Source: Phlebotomus papatasi (Eukaryota > Arthropoda > Insecta > Diptera > Psychodidae). Taken from it: 64,000 nucleotides of DNA. The position numbers and the translations under genes are program-made. The stretch lies in the NCBI RefSeq assembly GCF_024763615.1, contig NC_077222.1, forward strand, positions 58,776,001 through 58,840,000, given 5' to 3'. Under the pieces are notes generated by a model that searched no databases, had not been told where the DNA came from, and was given only the letters and a program-made list of their open reading frames with translations. Positions 12,511 to 22,566 of this stretch are shown in pieces (within the stretch, counting starts at the first letter, position 1; each line of letters begins with the position of its first letter).

Positions 12511-12799
12511 AGGCTGCGAAGATGTATCAAGAAGGTCATGATCATTCTCCAGTGGTTCATGTGTAATCCGATGAACTTTTACCCTTTTAGTGTTTACATC
12601 GGATTTTTAAGCTCTAGCTTCGAGAATTTTTGTTGCTTCGCTTAGAATTTTTAGTTTCTCAGAAAAAAATACAATGGAACAAGCATACAAATTTTTGTTT
12701 CATTTGGATTTATCCAAGCTGCCCAATAAGAAAATTTCTTATGGCTTGATTTTCACAAGATAAAACCATTTAATCTTTTTTAACTTTTTTTTTTAGGTT

Positions 12800-14400
12800 G
12801 AAAAACTGTCATGTTTAGCGACACTGGTGGGTCGGTGAATATCCGACACGTCCGAGAAAAGAGCGCGACGATAAGTCCATCTATATTGAATTCAGAGCAT
12901 AGAGAAAATGATAAAATATTGATAAAAATTAGTGCTATATTATATAAATTGAGTGTCCAAATTAAAGTTAAAAGTAGAATAATCAAATTTGAAAAGAAAT
13001 TTTACAAGGAAATTAGATTCAGAGAAAATCAGTAAGAGAAATAAAATTTGACGTTAAATACGACGGAGCCCTAAAGTGAACTTAAGCAAGCAGAAAGAGC
13101 CCTACCGGTGAGAACTGTTGCAAATTTTCAATTATTATGAATTACGAGATCGCATGAATACATACAAGACATCGCAAGGGACAGAAAGAGTGAAAGAATG
13201 CCAGACAATCTAATAATCAAAGAAGAATTAGTTAATAAGTTGAGCGAGTTGAGCAATAAAAAGGACACTAGCAGAGAAGAATTGAGAGCTTACACATATG
13301 AAATTATAAACCAATATAAGGAACAAGAGCGAATATTCACGGATGAATCCATCATTGACGAAGACACAGGAATTGGAATATTTTTTGAAAAAAACGGAAG
13401 AAGTGTTAAAGTGCAAAATAAAACAAAAAATATCAATCAAAGAAACAGAACTCATCGCAATATTTATTGCAATTAAACTCAGTGTCGAAAAAAAGGCGGA
13501 AGAGATAATTATATTAACGGACTCCAAGAGCGCATGTTTATCATTTTTAAAAGAGAGCAACAAAATATATGAAAATAAAATTAAAGAAATAGTGGTCGCA
13601 AATAAAAATATAAAAGTTACCATACAATGGATCACTGGGCATATAAATATTAAAGGAAATGAGAGAGCTGATAAAGCAGCTAAGGAAGCAACGAAGGATG
13701 GGATATGTATTGAATGTAGCTTAAATAGAAAAGAGGTGGACAGAACAAGAAAAGAATTCATGTAGAAAAAATGGACAAATTTTTGAGAAAAAAAATAGTG
13801 AAACTAAAGGAAAATTCAACCATGAAATCAGACAGGGAATATTAGAAAAAAAATTATGGTTCAAAAATATAAATTTAAGAAGTGATCAAATAAAAATAAT
13901 ACAAAAAGGATTAGAAGTGGACATTGCTGTGACAAGAAGTTTCTAAAACTAATAAAAAAGAGGACACAGAATTATGCGATAAGTGCGAAACAGTGGAAGA
14001 TATAAATCACATAGTGATCCAATGCAGAAAATTTAATGAGATAAGAGAAAACTATAAGTGCATTAATAATGAAAAGTGAGCATAAAAAATATTCTTAAAA
14101 TAGCAAACGGAGAAACATATAAGGAGATCTACAAATATATCAAAGAAATAAAAGTGAGCATATAATAACTCAAAAACTGTGATCGTATAACAATAATAAG
14201 TGATATTAAAAAAAGTGATAAATAAATAAGTGATAAATAAATTAAAAATATAAATAAAATAAAATAGTGAAATCGAGTGAAGTCAGTGAAGTACATGTAA
14301 TAACGGAAAGTTTTAATTTGAACTAAGTGAACAAACAAAAGTGGCTATTGTATATGAACCCGAGTGAGTCCGACAGCCTTACATAAAATAGAAGAAGAAG
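12800..14400 (+). mobile_element. Degenerate non-LTR retrotransposon fragment with RNase H domain
   Basis: A GC-richer segment at about 12825-12875 is followed by purine-rich sequence and two overlapping frames (13198-13476 and 13343-13765). Together they carry RNase H-like motifs: FTDES, KETELIAIFIAIK, IIILTDSKSACLSFL and TIQWITGHINIKGNERAD. The two parts are in different frames, so at least one frameshift lies near 13410-13440. Beyond 13800 a further frame shows a Cys/His cluster (CDKCETVEDINHIVIQC) like the one that ends many non-LTR polymerases. The fragment ends near an (AGA)n tract at about 14390-14405. No reverse transcriptase motif is left, so it is truncated or internally deleted. 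Confidence 0.7.
13198..13765 (+). pseudogene. Frameshifted RNase H region of retroelement polyprotein
   Basis: The first frame contributes the N-terminal strand with FTDES and GIGIFFE. The second supplies the glutamate helix (KETELIAIF), the LTDSKSA strand and the C-terminal GHINIKGNERAD motif. This is the complete order of an RNase H fold, split by a frameshift, so no intact protein is made. Base composition is purine-rich and unlike neighbouring genes. The family resembles I-like retrotransposons, inferred only from the presence of RNase H and the terminal Cys/His cluster. Confidence 0.7.
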
Positions 14401-14435
14401 AAAGAGAACTAAAAACACGCTTTGCATATTGCACT

Positions 14436-16076
14436 ATGTCAGATAACAAGGATTTACTAGAATTACATACTGAATTTATCATAAAAGAAGAAATTGAATC
14501 GAAAGAGCATGAATTGTGTCGTTTGTGCGTTAAAAATTCTGTAGAGTATTCATCAATATTCTTTAATGATATTCACATATCTCTCAAGACAAGCTTTGGA
14601 TTAGAGGTAGAAAGACTATTTATTTTATGTATTTTCCATTATTTTAAGATTAGATTTTTACAGATAGAAGAAACAGACAACTGGCCCAAATTCATTTGCC
14701 GACAATGCTTGGATACTACCTATATATGCCTGGAATTTATCTCGACTATACGGGAAAGCGAATCCAAATTGCAGAATATTTATGGAGATTTAAGAGATAT
14801 CGACAGAAAACCTGATTTTGAAATAGTAGACATAAAGACATTGCCTGACTTAAAAGATGAATTGGGAAGTAATGAGCCAAAAGAGGAGACTAATTTAAGG
14901 AGAAAGTCTTTGAGAACTGTACAGAAAGACTCCTGCATTAAAACATCATTAAGAAAGCAAGGACAACCTTCAGAAGAAAATGTAGACAGTGACGGAGACT
15001 TATCATCCATGCTTCACTCTCCTGAACATCCGGCATTTCCTTCTGTTCAGAACAATACGAGTGAAGATGAAGAAAGTGAAGAGGAGCGAACGAAAGTCAA
15101 TCCCAAGGAATTGAAAAAATCAGAAAATATAAAGAAAATTGAAGAATTCTTCAAGATGGATTGCAATATGTGTGACCAATCGCATGCGACATTAGGAGAT
15201 TTACGAAGTCACTACCGTACAGTTCACAAGCGTACAGGATATGTGGTATGTTGCAATGTAAAGTTAAAAAGCCAATCTAGGATTTTGCAACATCTTGAAT
15301 TTCATATGAACCCAGATGCGTTCAAATGTACTCAATGCGCTAAGTCTTTTAAGAACAAAGTTGGTTTGGAATTGCACACAGTAAATAGTCACACTCCCAA
15401 AGACCAACACAAGTACAAATGTCCTAAATGTCCAAAAACTTTCATGAGTTCTTTTCGCATGAATGCCCATACCGCTGTACATGCTACTGGAGAGGATTAT
15501 ATTTGTCCTCACTGTAGTAAAGCATTTCCTGCAAAGCTCAATCTTTCCAATCACATTAGAAATATGCATGAAGAAAAGACCTATGATGTATGTGAGATTT
15601 GTGCAAAGAAATTCAAGTATAAATCTATGTTCTTGCGCCATCAGAAACTCCATACTGGCGAGAAGGTTGAGAGGAATCACTCATGTCCAGTATGTGGCAA
15701 TTCATTTAGGTACAAATGCCATTTGGAAACTCACATGGAACGTCACAATGATTCTGGCCAGGTGTTTCAGTGTCATATATGCAGTAAGATATCTGCTAAC
15801 AAATCTGCATTGCAGCAACATATAAAGTATAATCACATTCGCGAAAAGAAGCATAAATGCAATCTCTGTGAAAGTGCATTTAAAACACCTTTGGGATTGA
15901 GAGAGCACATGGCAACTCATACATCTAATCAAATTCTCTACACTTGTCTGTTCTGTCCCAGGCAATTTAACAGTAAGGCTAATAAGTACGCCCATCAGAA
16001 ACGAAAGCATCCTGCTAAGTATGAGGAAATGAAACAAAAGGAAAAATCTCAAAATTTTCGCAATAAAATGGAATAA
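14436..16076 (+). CDS. ZAD-type C2H2 zinc-finger protein, ten fingers
   Basis: Exons 14436-14606 and 14664-16076 encode 527 residues from the ATG of MSDNKDLLELH. Residues about 28-95 form a ZAD domain (CRLCVKN and, after the splice, WPKFICRQCLD), an arthropod dimerisation module. A linker with acidic and Ser/Glu-rich parts follows. Then come ten C2H2 fingers, from CNMCDQSH to CLFCPRQF, including the degenerate CCNVKLKS finger typical of ZAD proteins. A 57-bp phase-0 intron (14607-14663, GTAGAAAG to TTTTACAG) is stop-free and 3n long. Left in, it adds 19 hydrophobic residues in the middle of the ZAD, so it is most likely spliced. The upstream frame (from 14364) runs into the retroelement remnant and is not accepted as the start. 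ZAD zinc-finger proteins are usually DNA-binding regulators; the target is unknown. Confidence 0.9.
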   Translation: MSDNKDLLELHTEFIIKEEIESKEHELCRLCVKNSVEYSSIFFNDIHISLKTSFGLEVERLFILCIFHYFKIRFLQIEETDNWPKFICRQCLDTTYICLEFISTIRESESKLQNIYGDLRDIDRKPDFEIVDIKTLPDLKDELGSNEPKEETNLRRKSLRTVQKDSCIKTSLRKQGQPSEENVDSDGDLSSMLHSPEHPAFPSVQNNTSEDEESEEERTKVNPKELKKSENIKKIEEFFKMDCNMCDQSHATLGDLRSHYRTVHKRTGYVVCCNVKLKSQSRILQHLEFHMNPDAFKCTQCAKSFKNKVGLELHTVNSHTPKDQHKYKCPKCPKTFMSSFRMNAHTAVHATGEDYICPHCSKAFPAKLNLSNHIRNMHEEKTYDVCEICAKKFKYKSMFLRHQKLHTGEKVERNHSCPVCGNSFRYKCHLETHMERHNDSGQVFQCHICSKISANKSALQQHIKYNHIREKKHKCNLCESAFKTPLGLREHMATHTSNQILYTCLFCPRQFNSKANKYAHQKRKHPAKYEEMKQKEKSQNFRNKME

Positions 16077-16200
16077 TTTCAGCATAAATATTTATGAACT
16101 TTTGTGATTAAAAAAATATTCTTACTCGTTTAGAATTACTTAGGGGAAAAGCGCCGCTACCTTCGGACGACTCAAGCTTCGGACAATTCATTTTTTCCTC

Positions 16201-16653
16201 TACACTCAGTCCCGGCATTAAGTCGTTCGGGATTATGCACCTGACGGAATTATGCACACACAATTATGCAAGTTTGCCTACCCTTAGGAGTCAATTTATG
16301 AACTTATTTTTGAAATACGCCTGAATGTATACTATGTTGCGACGCGGGACATTTGAAAACATTTTGCTACTTTTTCAGAATAAAACTTTAATTTCTTTTA
16401 TTAAGGTAAATTTTTTAAATATTCTAACCATTTATTGAAGAACTCTGCCCAAAAAGTACTGTTTGTTGATGAATTTCTTTTAAACAGTTGAATCTTTTTG
16501 TTTGAACTACTTTTACTCCGCACGAAATTCGTTCTAACGGACGATTTATTCAAAAGAAAGCCCCTGCGGTTATGCAAATTTTCTCGATGCATAATGCCAT
16601 TTCGCGCGATTTTTTCGGTCCCGAAAATGTGCATAATCCCGGGACTGAGTGTA
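16201..16653. repeat. MITE flanked by TA
   Basis: The left end TACACTCAGTCCCGG is an exact inverted repeat of the right end CCGGGACTGAGTGTA. A second block, GGGATTATGCAC on the left and GTGCATAATCCC on the right, extends the arms with a short indel. The outermost TA on each side fits a Tc1/mariner-type target site. The element has no coding potential. Confidence 0.75.
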
Positions 16654-16846
16654 TTATGTTCCCTATGGATTGCACTCCATAGCTGTTTTCTGAAAATTTG
16701 AGGAGTTAGACTAGCTATTAAAATATAATATTGTAATGGACCAAATTCATTTATAACACATTGAAAAATTAGAAACAGAATTTGATTCCAAATCGCTTAA
16801 TTGAACTTTAGTTCCAAATCGAATTTGCATGCAATCCCGAGTTTGC

Positions 16847-16860
16847 TCACTTTAAGAATC
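16847..16860 (+). repeat. Left target-site duplication of the I-like retrotransposon
   Basis: TCACTTTAAGAATC occurs here and exactly again at 22964-22977, immediately after the 3' terminal TTAA repeats of the element. A 14-bp perfect duplication defines both ends of the insertion. Confidence 0.85.
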
Positions 16861-17101
16861 CTTTTTTTTTGGCAACGTGGTGCGCAAAGTGACCAGTTGA
16901 TTTGTCAAAAGCTCAATTAAAATTGTGCAATTTATACATATCAAAGTTATTATTCTTATTATTATAAAGACTCAGGTGATAGAGGAGAGATAGTTTTGTG
17001 GCTTGGAAGTGAAAATTGTAAGAAAGAAGGAGTAGTTTCACGAGAAAAGTGAAAAACAAGCCACTGGTTAAGTGAGGTTAGAGGTGAACACGTGTGGGGC
17101 G

Positions 17102-18721
17102 ATGCCGCCCTGGTTGCACGGGGGGACCCAGCGGGATTTCTTCTCGCTTGGGTCGCGGGACTTTCCGTCCCTGGATCGAGCAGTAAAGAAGAGAAGGGGG
17201 GAAGAGATCTTCAGCACCCGGTTTGAAGAAATTGAGCGTATAGACAATGCAGGAAGATTTCTAGTCATGAAAAACGCATCCCAGGACACGGATTCAACTA
17301 CTCCCATCTCGCCATTCGCCGTTGCACGGTCACTGCGAGCGCTGGGAGACGTCAAAGACATCACAAGGCAGAAAGACGGTACACTAATAATAGAGTCAAA
17401 ATCGAAAGACCAGACTGCCCGTCTCCTAAATGTCACGAGAGTTGGGAAGCACGACGTGACAGTCACAGAGCATCCCAAGCTCAATAAAGCTAAAGGAATT
17501 GTCAAATGCTGGGACTTCGTATACATGGAGGAGAAAGAGTTGTTGGAAGAGCTAAAATCTCAGAAAGTTGTGGAAGTGCGCCACCTAAGAAGGAAGGCAA
17601 CGGATGTGGAGAAGAGAGCTTCTCAGAACCAAAAAGACGTACCAGTGTGGAAAAATACCGGCACCTTTGTGATCACGTTTGATCTTCCGGACATTCCAAG
17701 TGTGCTGAAAGCGGGGTACCTCAAACTAGACGTCCGCCCCTTTGTACCAGACCCGATCCGATGCTTCAATTGCCAAAGATTCGGCCACATGAAGACGTCC
17801 TGCAGGGGAGTAGCGATGTGTGGACGATGCGCTGAAAAGGACCATTACCCGGATCCATGTGTCAAGGATGTTAAATGCATTAATTGTGGAGGCAGCCACG
17901 TTAGCTGGCACAAGAAATGCCCTGAGTACCTGGCAGAATACGCAGTACAAAAAATTAAAGTTTATGAGAAAGTCTCTTTCGCAGAGGCGAAGAATATCTT
18001 CATTGAAAGGATGGGTCAATCAAGGAAGACATTTGCAGACACTTTGAGACAGCAGGAAACCCCTACCCAGAGTGGATGCACCAATTGTCACTGCGACTCC
18101 TGCAAGTCATTGAGGAACGAAAGGGCACACCAAAACGAGCACGAGAAAATCATGGACAATGAGAGAGTGACCAGAGAAAATCTATCCCAAATTGAAGAGC
18201 ACCAAGTTCCACTAGTAGTTGAAGTAGAGGTCCATCAGGAAAAGGCCCAAGATGCAGAGTCTCCTTTGGAAACTCCCGATATCTCGACCATCTCAGAAAC
18301 GGAAGAGGCTGATTCAGAAGAGGGGGAGCCTTTTGAAGAAGCAGAAGCAGAATTTGAGGCAGAGGATGCAGCGATGGAGCTTGACCCCAAAAGCTCCGAG
18401 GAGGTGATCACTGCCCAGTCCCAAACTGTTGCGACTGGCCCAGTGTCACAAAAGTTAAAGTCCCACCCAGAAGGCTTGCGGTGCCCCAAACGGACAAAAG
18501 AGAGGTCTCTTTCCTCAGAAGGCTCTGAGGGAAAGAAGACAGGACCACCTTCCTCAGGGAAGAACAAGAAGAAGAAAAAGAAGACAGCACCCTACCCATC
18601 GCAGTTTGGAAGCCAACTTCAGGCCAGAAATCCCAGAGAACACAATGCAGCAGTTACTCAAAAAGACAGCAACCTGAGTCCCAGTCCCAGAACGATTAAA
18701 AACATCGTAGGTGTAGACTAG
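17102..18721 (+). CDS. Retrotransposon ORF1 (gag-like nucleic-acid binding protein)
   Basis: This 539-residue protein starts at the ATG of MPPWLHGGTQ. The N-terminal half is basic, with an RRM-like/PRE_C2HC-like region (about residues 50-210). It then has three zinc knuckles: CFNCQRFGHMKTSC, CGRCAEKDHYPDPC and CINCGGSHVSWHKKC. This cluster is typical of ORF1 proteins of I, Jockey and related elements, which bind element RNA. The C-terminal third is acidic (EEADSEEGEPFEEAEAE) and ends in a lysine run (about residues 490-500). Codon composition is richer in G+C than the flanking DNA, fitting a mobile origin. The frame has no internal stop. An in-frame upstream extension to 17072 lacks an ATG. 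Confidence 0.9.
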   Translation: MPPWLHGGTQRDFFSLGSRDFPSLDRAVKKRRGEEIFSTRFEEIERIDNAGRFLVMKNASQDTDSTTPISPFAVARSLRALGDVKDITRQKDGTLIIESKSKDQTARLLNVTRVGKHDVTVTEHPKLNKAKGIVKCWDFVYMEEKELLEELKSQKVVEVRHLRRKATDVEKRASQNQKDVPVWKNTGTFVITFDLPDIPSVLKAGYLKLDVRPFVPDPIRCFNCQRFGHMKTSCRGVAMCGRCAEKDHYPDPCVKDVKCINCGGSHVSWHKKCPEYLAEYAVQKIKVYEKVSFAEAKNIFIERMGQSRKTFADTLRQQETPTQSGCTNCHCDSCKSLRNERAHQNEHEKIMDNERVTRENLSQIEEHQVPLVVEVEVHQEKAQDAESPLETPDISTISETEEADSEEGEPFEEAEAEFEAEDAAMELDPKSSEEVITAQSQTVATGPVSQKLKSHPEGLRCPKRTKERSLSSEGSEGKKTGPPSSGKNKKKKKKTAPYPSQFGSQLQARNPREHNAAVTQKDSNLSPSPRTIKNIVGVD

Positions 18722-18871
18722 GTATTTATCTTTACATTCCTAGGCGTGGGAGGGGCAGGGCGGGGGGCGGGCAGGGTAACGATTGTCACATGGCTATCGT
18801 TCCTTGAAGGCAAAGCCCTGCCTTGTCTCTCTCACGCCAGGAATCCTTAAAATCTCTTTAAGTTTTTTCTT

Positions 18872-21800
18872 ATGATGATTCTAGTCCAATGGAACATTAA
18901 CGGTTTCTTTAATAATTACAACGATTTAAAGCTTCTGGTGAGCAAATACAATCCAGATATTATACTCTTACAAGAGACACATCTTAAATTCACTGATAAT
19001 CCCTCCCTAAGAGGCTATCAAGTAGTATCGAACAAGAGCCTCTTTGACTCTGCTCACGGAGGCTCTGCGATATTGTTGCGAAACGATGTGGTCTTCTCTG
19101 AGATTTCGTTAAGTCCTGATATAGATGCTGTGGCGGTCTCAAGCTCATTCAATGGCAGAAAAATTTCATTTTGCTCAGTTTATCTTAAACCTCAACTTCG
19201 TTCCATTCAAACGGAAATTACTTCTATTTACAGTGCTCTGGCAGCTCCCATGATCATCGGGGGGGATTTCAATTCACACAGCGTAACTTGGGGTTGTATT
19301 AGAACTAACACTAAAGGTAACCAACTAGAAGATTTTATATTAAACAATCAAGTCTCCCTGCTGAACGATGGTAGCCCAACTTACCTGCATCCGGGTCACG
19401 GAAGTCTGTCAGCAATTGATATTACACTTTCATCTCCCGCTCTGTCTATTTCTTTAGAATGGGAAGTAGTAACGGAAGCTTACAATAGTGACCACCAACC
19501 GATTCTAGTCAAGGATTTTTCCGCGAATCAAAGCAATACTCATAGAGTTAGATGGAACGAAGACAGGGCTGACTGGGGTATCTTCTTCAATAGCTGTGTG
19601 GGGGCCTTTGACTTTCCTGAAGATCTTGAGTTGACCGAACAAGTCAGATTATTTAATGAAGCAATTTTAAACGCGGCAGCGTTAAGCATGCCCCAAACCA
19701 GAGAGATTCCCGGAAAGAAAAGAGTACCATGGTGGACGGATTCGGTTAAAGAAAATGTTAAGGAGAGAAATAGACTATTTAGGAAGTTCCGTAAGCACCC
19801 CTCAGTAGCGAATTTAGATTTATTAAACCAGAAAAAGAAGGAGGTTAAAGAAGTAATTAAACAAGCCAAAGCAGAAAGTTGGTCGAGCTATGTTAGTTCC
19901 ATTAAGGCAGACACCCCACCTAAAGTAGTTTGGGATAAAATTCGGAAGTTCTCGGGGAAACATAGATCAGTTGCAATCAGAGAATTAATAGAAAATGGAC
20001 AAGTTGTCAACACAGAAGAAGATATGAGTGAAGTACTAGCCAGAACTTTTGCCAAGAACTCAGACAACTCAGGCTTATCAGATGAGGCGCTCTGCCAAAG
20101 GGAATCCCTTTTAGGGTATCAAACAGTTCCACTGGGGAATACTTGTATAGAGCTTAATCTACCATTCTCTTTCGAAGAGATGTCTCAGGTTCTTAGGGTC
20201 GCGAAGGGGAGATCGGCAGGGCCAGACGGAATCACCTATCAGATGTTGAAGAATCTTCCACCCCAAGGAATGAGCAGGTTGCTTTTGATTCTAAACAAAG
20301 TGTTTTCAGAAGGCACTATACCAGATATTTGGAAAAGTGCGAATATTATTCCAATTTTGAAACCAGATAAAGACCCAACAGACCCTAAAAGCTATAGGCC
20401 TATTTCGCTCCTGAGTTGTGTAGGTAAACTCCTTGAGAAAATGGTATCCTCAAGATTAAATTGGTGGCTCGAGAGAAACCATCTGCTCTCCGACTATCAA
20501 TCGGGTTTCAGGAGAAATAGAAGTACTACAGATAATTTAGCTTATTTACAACATTTCATGGCAAATAAAATTAACGAAAAGGAACATATTTCTTGCATTA
20601 GTTTAGATATTGAAAAAGCCTATGAAAAGGTATGGCGTGTTGTAATCATTAATAAATTAAAAGATTGGGGCTTAGAAGGACAGATTTTTAGGTATATTGA
20701 AAATTTTTTAAGAGATAGGCAGTTTAATGTTTACGTTGGTAATAAAATGTCATCTAGACTTACACAAGAGAACGGGACCCCAACAGGTAGCGTACTCTCT
20801 GTCCCGCTCTTCTTGATAGCCATGAACAGTTCCTCGGACTATCTAAACATTCCAGGAGTCAAGCATGTGCTTTATGCAGACGATCTATTAGTATTTGCCT
20901 CGGCAAAGTCCTCAGAAGACCTCCAAATAAAATTACAGACGGCGGTGGACGAGCTAGAGGTATGGGCCCAACAATACGGCTTTAACTTTTCATTTTCGAA
21001 GTCCAAAACATTGCACGTTTGTAGAAGACGCAATTGTAGACATCCAAACTTTACCCTTAAAAATAATACGATTAGTGAAGTTAATACTCTAAAAGTCCTG
21101 GGAATCACATTTGATAGTAGACTGTCTTTCCATCAACACATTAAAGAAATTAAAGATAACTGTCAAAAAAGAGTTAACATAATTAAGGTTCTTTCTAATC
21201 TTGAATGGGGGGCGGATAGGCGGCAACTTCTATCGATCCACCAGGCCCTGGTCGGGGGGAAACTGGATTACGGGGTGGTGTCTTTTTACACAGCAGCTAA
21301 GTCCATCTTAAAAAAACTGGATTCGATACATAATGCTGGAATCAGAGCAGCGACGGGTGCGTTTAGAAGTTCCCCTACGGACAGCCTTATCGCAGAATCA
21401 GGTCTTATGAATTTGGATGATAGAAGAACGCTGCTCACAGTCAAATACTGGAATAAGATCTCGGCTAATCAACATATTACAATGTATAAGGAGATGTGTG
21501 CGGGTTTCAGAGAGGGGGGCAGAATAATTTCCTGGGTTGAAAAGGTATCCTCGGTCCTGGCAGGATGGAACCTACCTAGACATAACACATTCCAGTACTT
21601 GGGAAAACAACCATATTGGACGATGGATCGTAGTCGCTTAGATATCTCCCTAGACAGTCAAAGATATAGAATAGACCCAAATAGATCAAGAGAAGTTATT
21701 TATAACAAGCTCGAGGGAAACAATTTAAACACCAAAATTTTCGTAGCTGGCAACAAGTTCTCGGGCAAAGCGGGTTACGGTATCTGGGTAGAAAATTCTA

Positions 21801-22510
21801 GGTGGATAGTGGAAGGTAAGGTCAATGATATGGCATCTAAAACCACGCTAGAAGAAAAAGCTCTAATTGCCGCGTGTAAATTAGCCTTTAACTCCCCGAA
21901 CCCACTTATTATTACCAATTGTCTACAGGCCCTAAAAAATGTCTGTAACTTCCGATTGTTGTCGGGTTACACCGCACAGCTTAGAGACTTGATTGTCCTA
22001 GGACAATGTAATTTTTTGTATGACCCGGGTTTCAGTGAGGGTATTGTCAACGCGAATGCGTCAGCATTTAATGCATCTAACCACCCGATTTCTGATTTCC
22101 AGATCTCAGTTAAAGATCGTAATTCCTGGGCCAAATCAACCATTCGTGAACTAAGAAAAATAAAATGGAAGGACATGCCTCTGTCCAACAAACTCAGATG
22201 CATTAAAGATACCCCCATTTTCAAAAATCACTTTTGCAACAGAAGGGATCAAGTAACTCTCACTAGGCTTAGAATAGGGCACTGTAACTTTTCTCACTCT
22301 TTTTTAATGACGGGAGATCAACAGCCAAGATGCCAGAGCTGTAACACATATCTTACTGTCGTTCACGTCCTGGTGGAATGTCCTAGCTATGCTCAAGAGC
22401 GCAGAAGATTTAATATTGAGAACCTTGAAATCCAACAGCTCTTGGGATCAAGGATTGAGATCTTGGAAAGGATGGTGTCATTCGTAGCCTCTACGGGACT
22501 GAGAGTTTAA
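18872..22510 (+). CDS. Retrotransposon ORF2: endonuclease, reverse transcriptase and degenerate RNase H
   Basis: This protein has 1212 residues. An apurinic-like endonuclease lies at the N-terminus (WNINGFFNN, LLQETHL, GGDFNSH, NSDHQPI; about residues 1-210). The reverse transcriptase follows (SYRPISLLSCVGKLLEKM, FRRNRSTT, CISLDIEKAYEKVWR, and the catalytic YADD at about 668-671). Next is an RNase H-like region (about 950-1040), and near the C-terminus a Cys/His cluster (CQSCNTYLTVVHVLVEC). In the RNase H-like part the usual TDGS aspartate position reads VAGN and the usual TDS position reads TNC, while the glutamate helix remains (TLEEKALIAA). The RNase H is therefore probably inactive. GTPTGSVLSV replaces the common PQGS motif. 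The start is the first of two ATGs, 150 bp after ORF1. Confidence 0.92.
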   Translation: MMILVQWNINGFFNNYNDLKLLVSKYNPDIILLQETHLKFTDNPSLRGYQVVSNKSLFDSAHGGSAILLRNDVVFSEISLSPDIDAVAVSSSFNGRKISFCSVYLKPQLRSIQTEITSIYSALAAPMIIGGDFNSHSVTWGCIRTNTKGNQLEDFILNNQVSLLNDGSPTYLHPGHGSLSAIDITLSSPALSISLEWEVVTEAYNSDHQPILVKDFSANQSNTHRVRWNEDRADWGIFFNSCVGAFDFPEDLELTEQVRLFNEAILNAAALSMPQTREIPGKKRVPWWTDSVKENVKERNRLFRKFRKHPSVANLDLLNQKKKEVKEVIKQAKAESWSSYVSSIKADTPPKVVWDKIRKFSGKHRSVAIRELIENGQVVNTEEDMSEVLARTFAKNSDNSGLSDEALCQRESLLGYQTVPLGNTCIELNLPFSFEEMSQVLRVAKGRSAGPDGITYQMLKNLPPQGMSRLLLILNKVFSEGTIPDIWKSANIIPILKPDKDPTDPKSYRPISLLSCVGKLLEKMVSSRLNWWLERNHLLSDYQSGFRRNRSTTDNLAYLQHFMANKINEKEHISCISLDIEKAYEKVWRVVIINKLKDWGLEGQIFRYIENFLRDRQFNVYVGNKMSSRLTQENGTPTGSVLSVPLFLIAMNSSSDYLNIPGVKHVLYADDLLVFASAKSSEDLQIKLQTAVDELEVWAQQYGFNFSFSKSKTLHVCRRRNCRHPNFTLKNNTISEVNTLKVLGITFDSRLSFHQHIKEIKDNCQKRVNIIKVLSNLEWGADRRQLLSIHQALVGGKLDYGVVSFYTAAKSILKKLDSIHNAGIRAATGAFRSSPTDSLIAESGLMNLDDRRTLLTVKYWNKISANQHITMYKEMCAGFREGGRIISWVEKVSSVLAGWNLPRHNTFQYLGKQPYWTMDRSRLDISLDSQRYRIDPNRSREVIYNKLEGNNLNTKIFVAGNKFSGKAGYGIWVENSRWIVEGKVNDMASKTTLEEKALIAACKLAFNSPNPLIITNCLQALKNVCNFRLLSGYTAQLRDLIVLGQCNFLYDPGFSEGIVNANASAFNASNHPISDFQISVKDRNSWAKSTIRELRKIKWKDMPLSNKLRCIKDTPIFKNHFCNRRDQVTLTRLRIGHCNFSHSFLMTGDQQPRCQSCNTYLTVVHVLVECPSYAQERRRFNIENLEIQQLLGSRIEILERMVSFVASTGLRV

Positions 22511-22522
22511 TCCAAATGTTTA

Positions 22523-22566
<44 letters not shown>

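Larger units (their letters stand above)
12511..14435. other. CD98hc 3' region and retroelement remnant before the zinc-finger gene
   Basis: The first 280 bp are probably CD98hc 3' UTR; no perfect AATAAA was noted, and AATACA occurs near 12669. From about 12800 the sequence is a strongly A-rich retroelement remnant (see separate entry) that runs almost to the zinc-finger start codon. Confidence 0.5.
16077..17101. other. Intergenic region with a MITE and the 5' end of the retrotransposon
   Basis: After a short 3' UTR, 16140-16200 has GGGGAAA-type sequence like other MITE ends in this window. A 453-bp inverted-repeat element occupies 16201-16653. Sequence from about 16740 to 16860 resembles, in reverse orientation, the left end of the 1.8-kb repeats at 27678 and 51101. 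From 16861 the full-length retrotransposon begins, and 16861-17101 is its 5' UTR. Confidence 0.55.

Noticed and set aside
22526..22564. Poly(A) run taken as the 3' end of the retrotransposon
   Set aside because: The target-site duplication and (TTAA)n tail place the real end at 22963.
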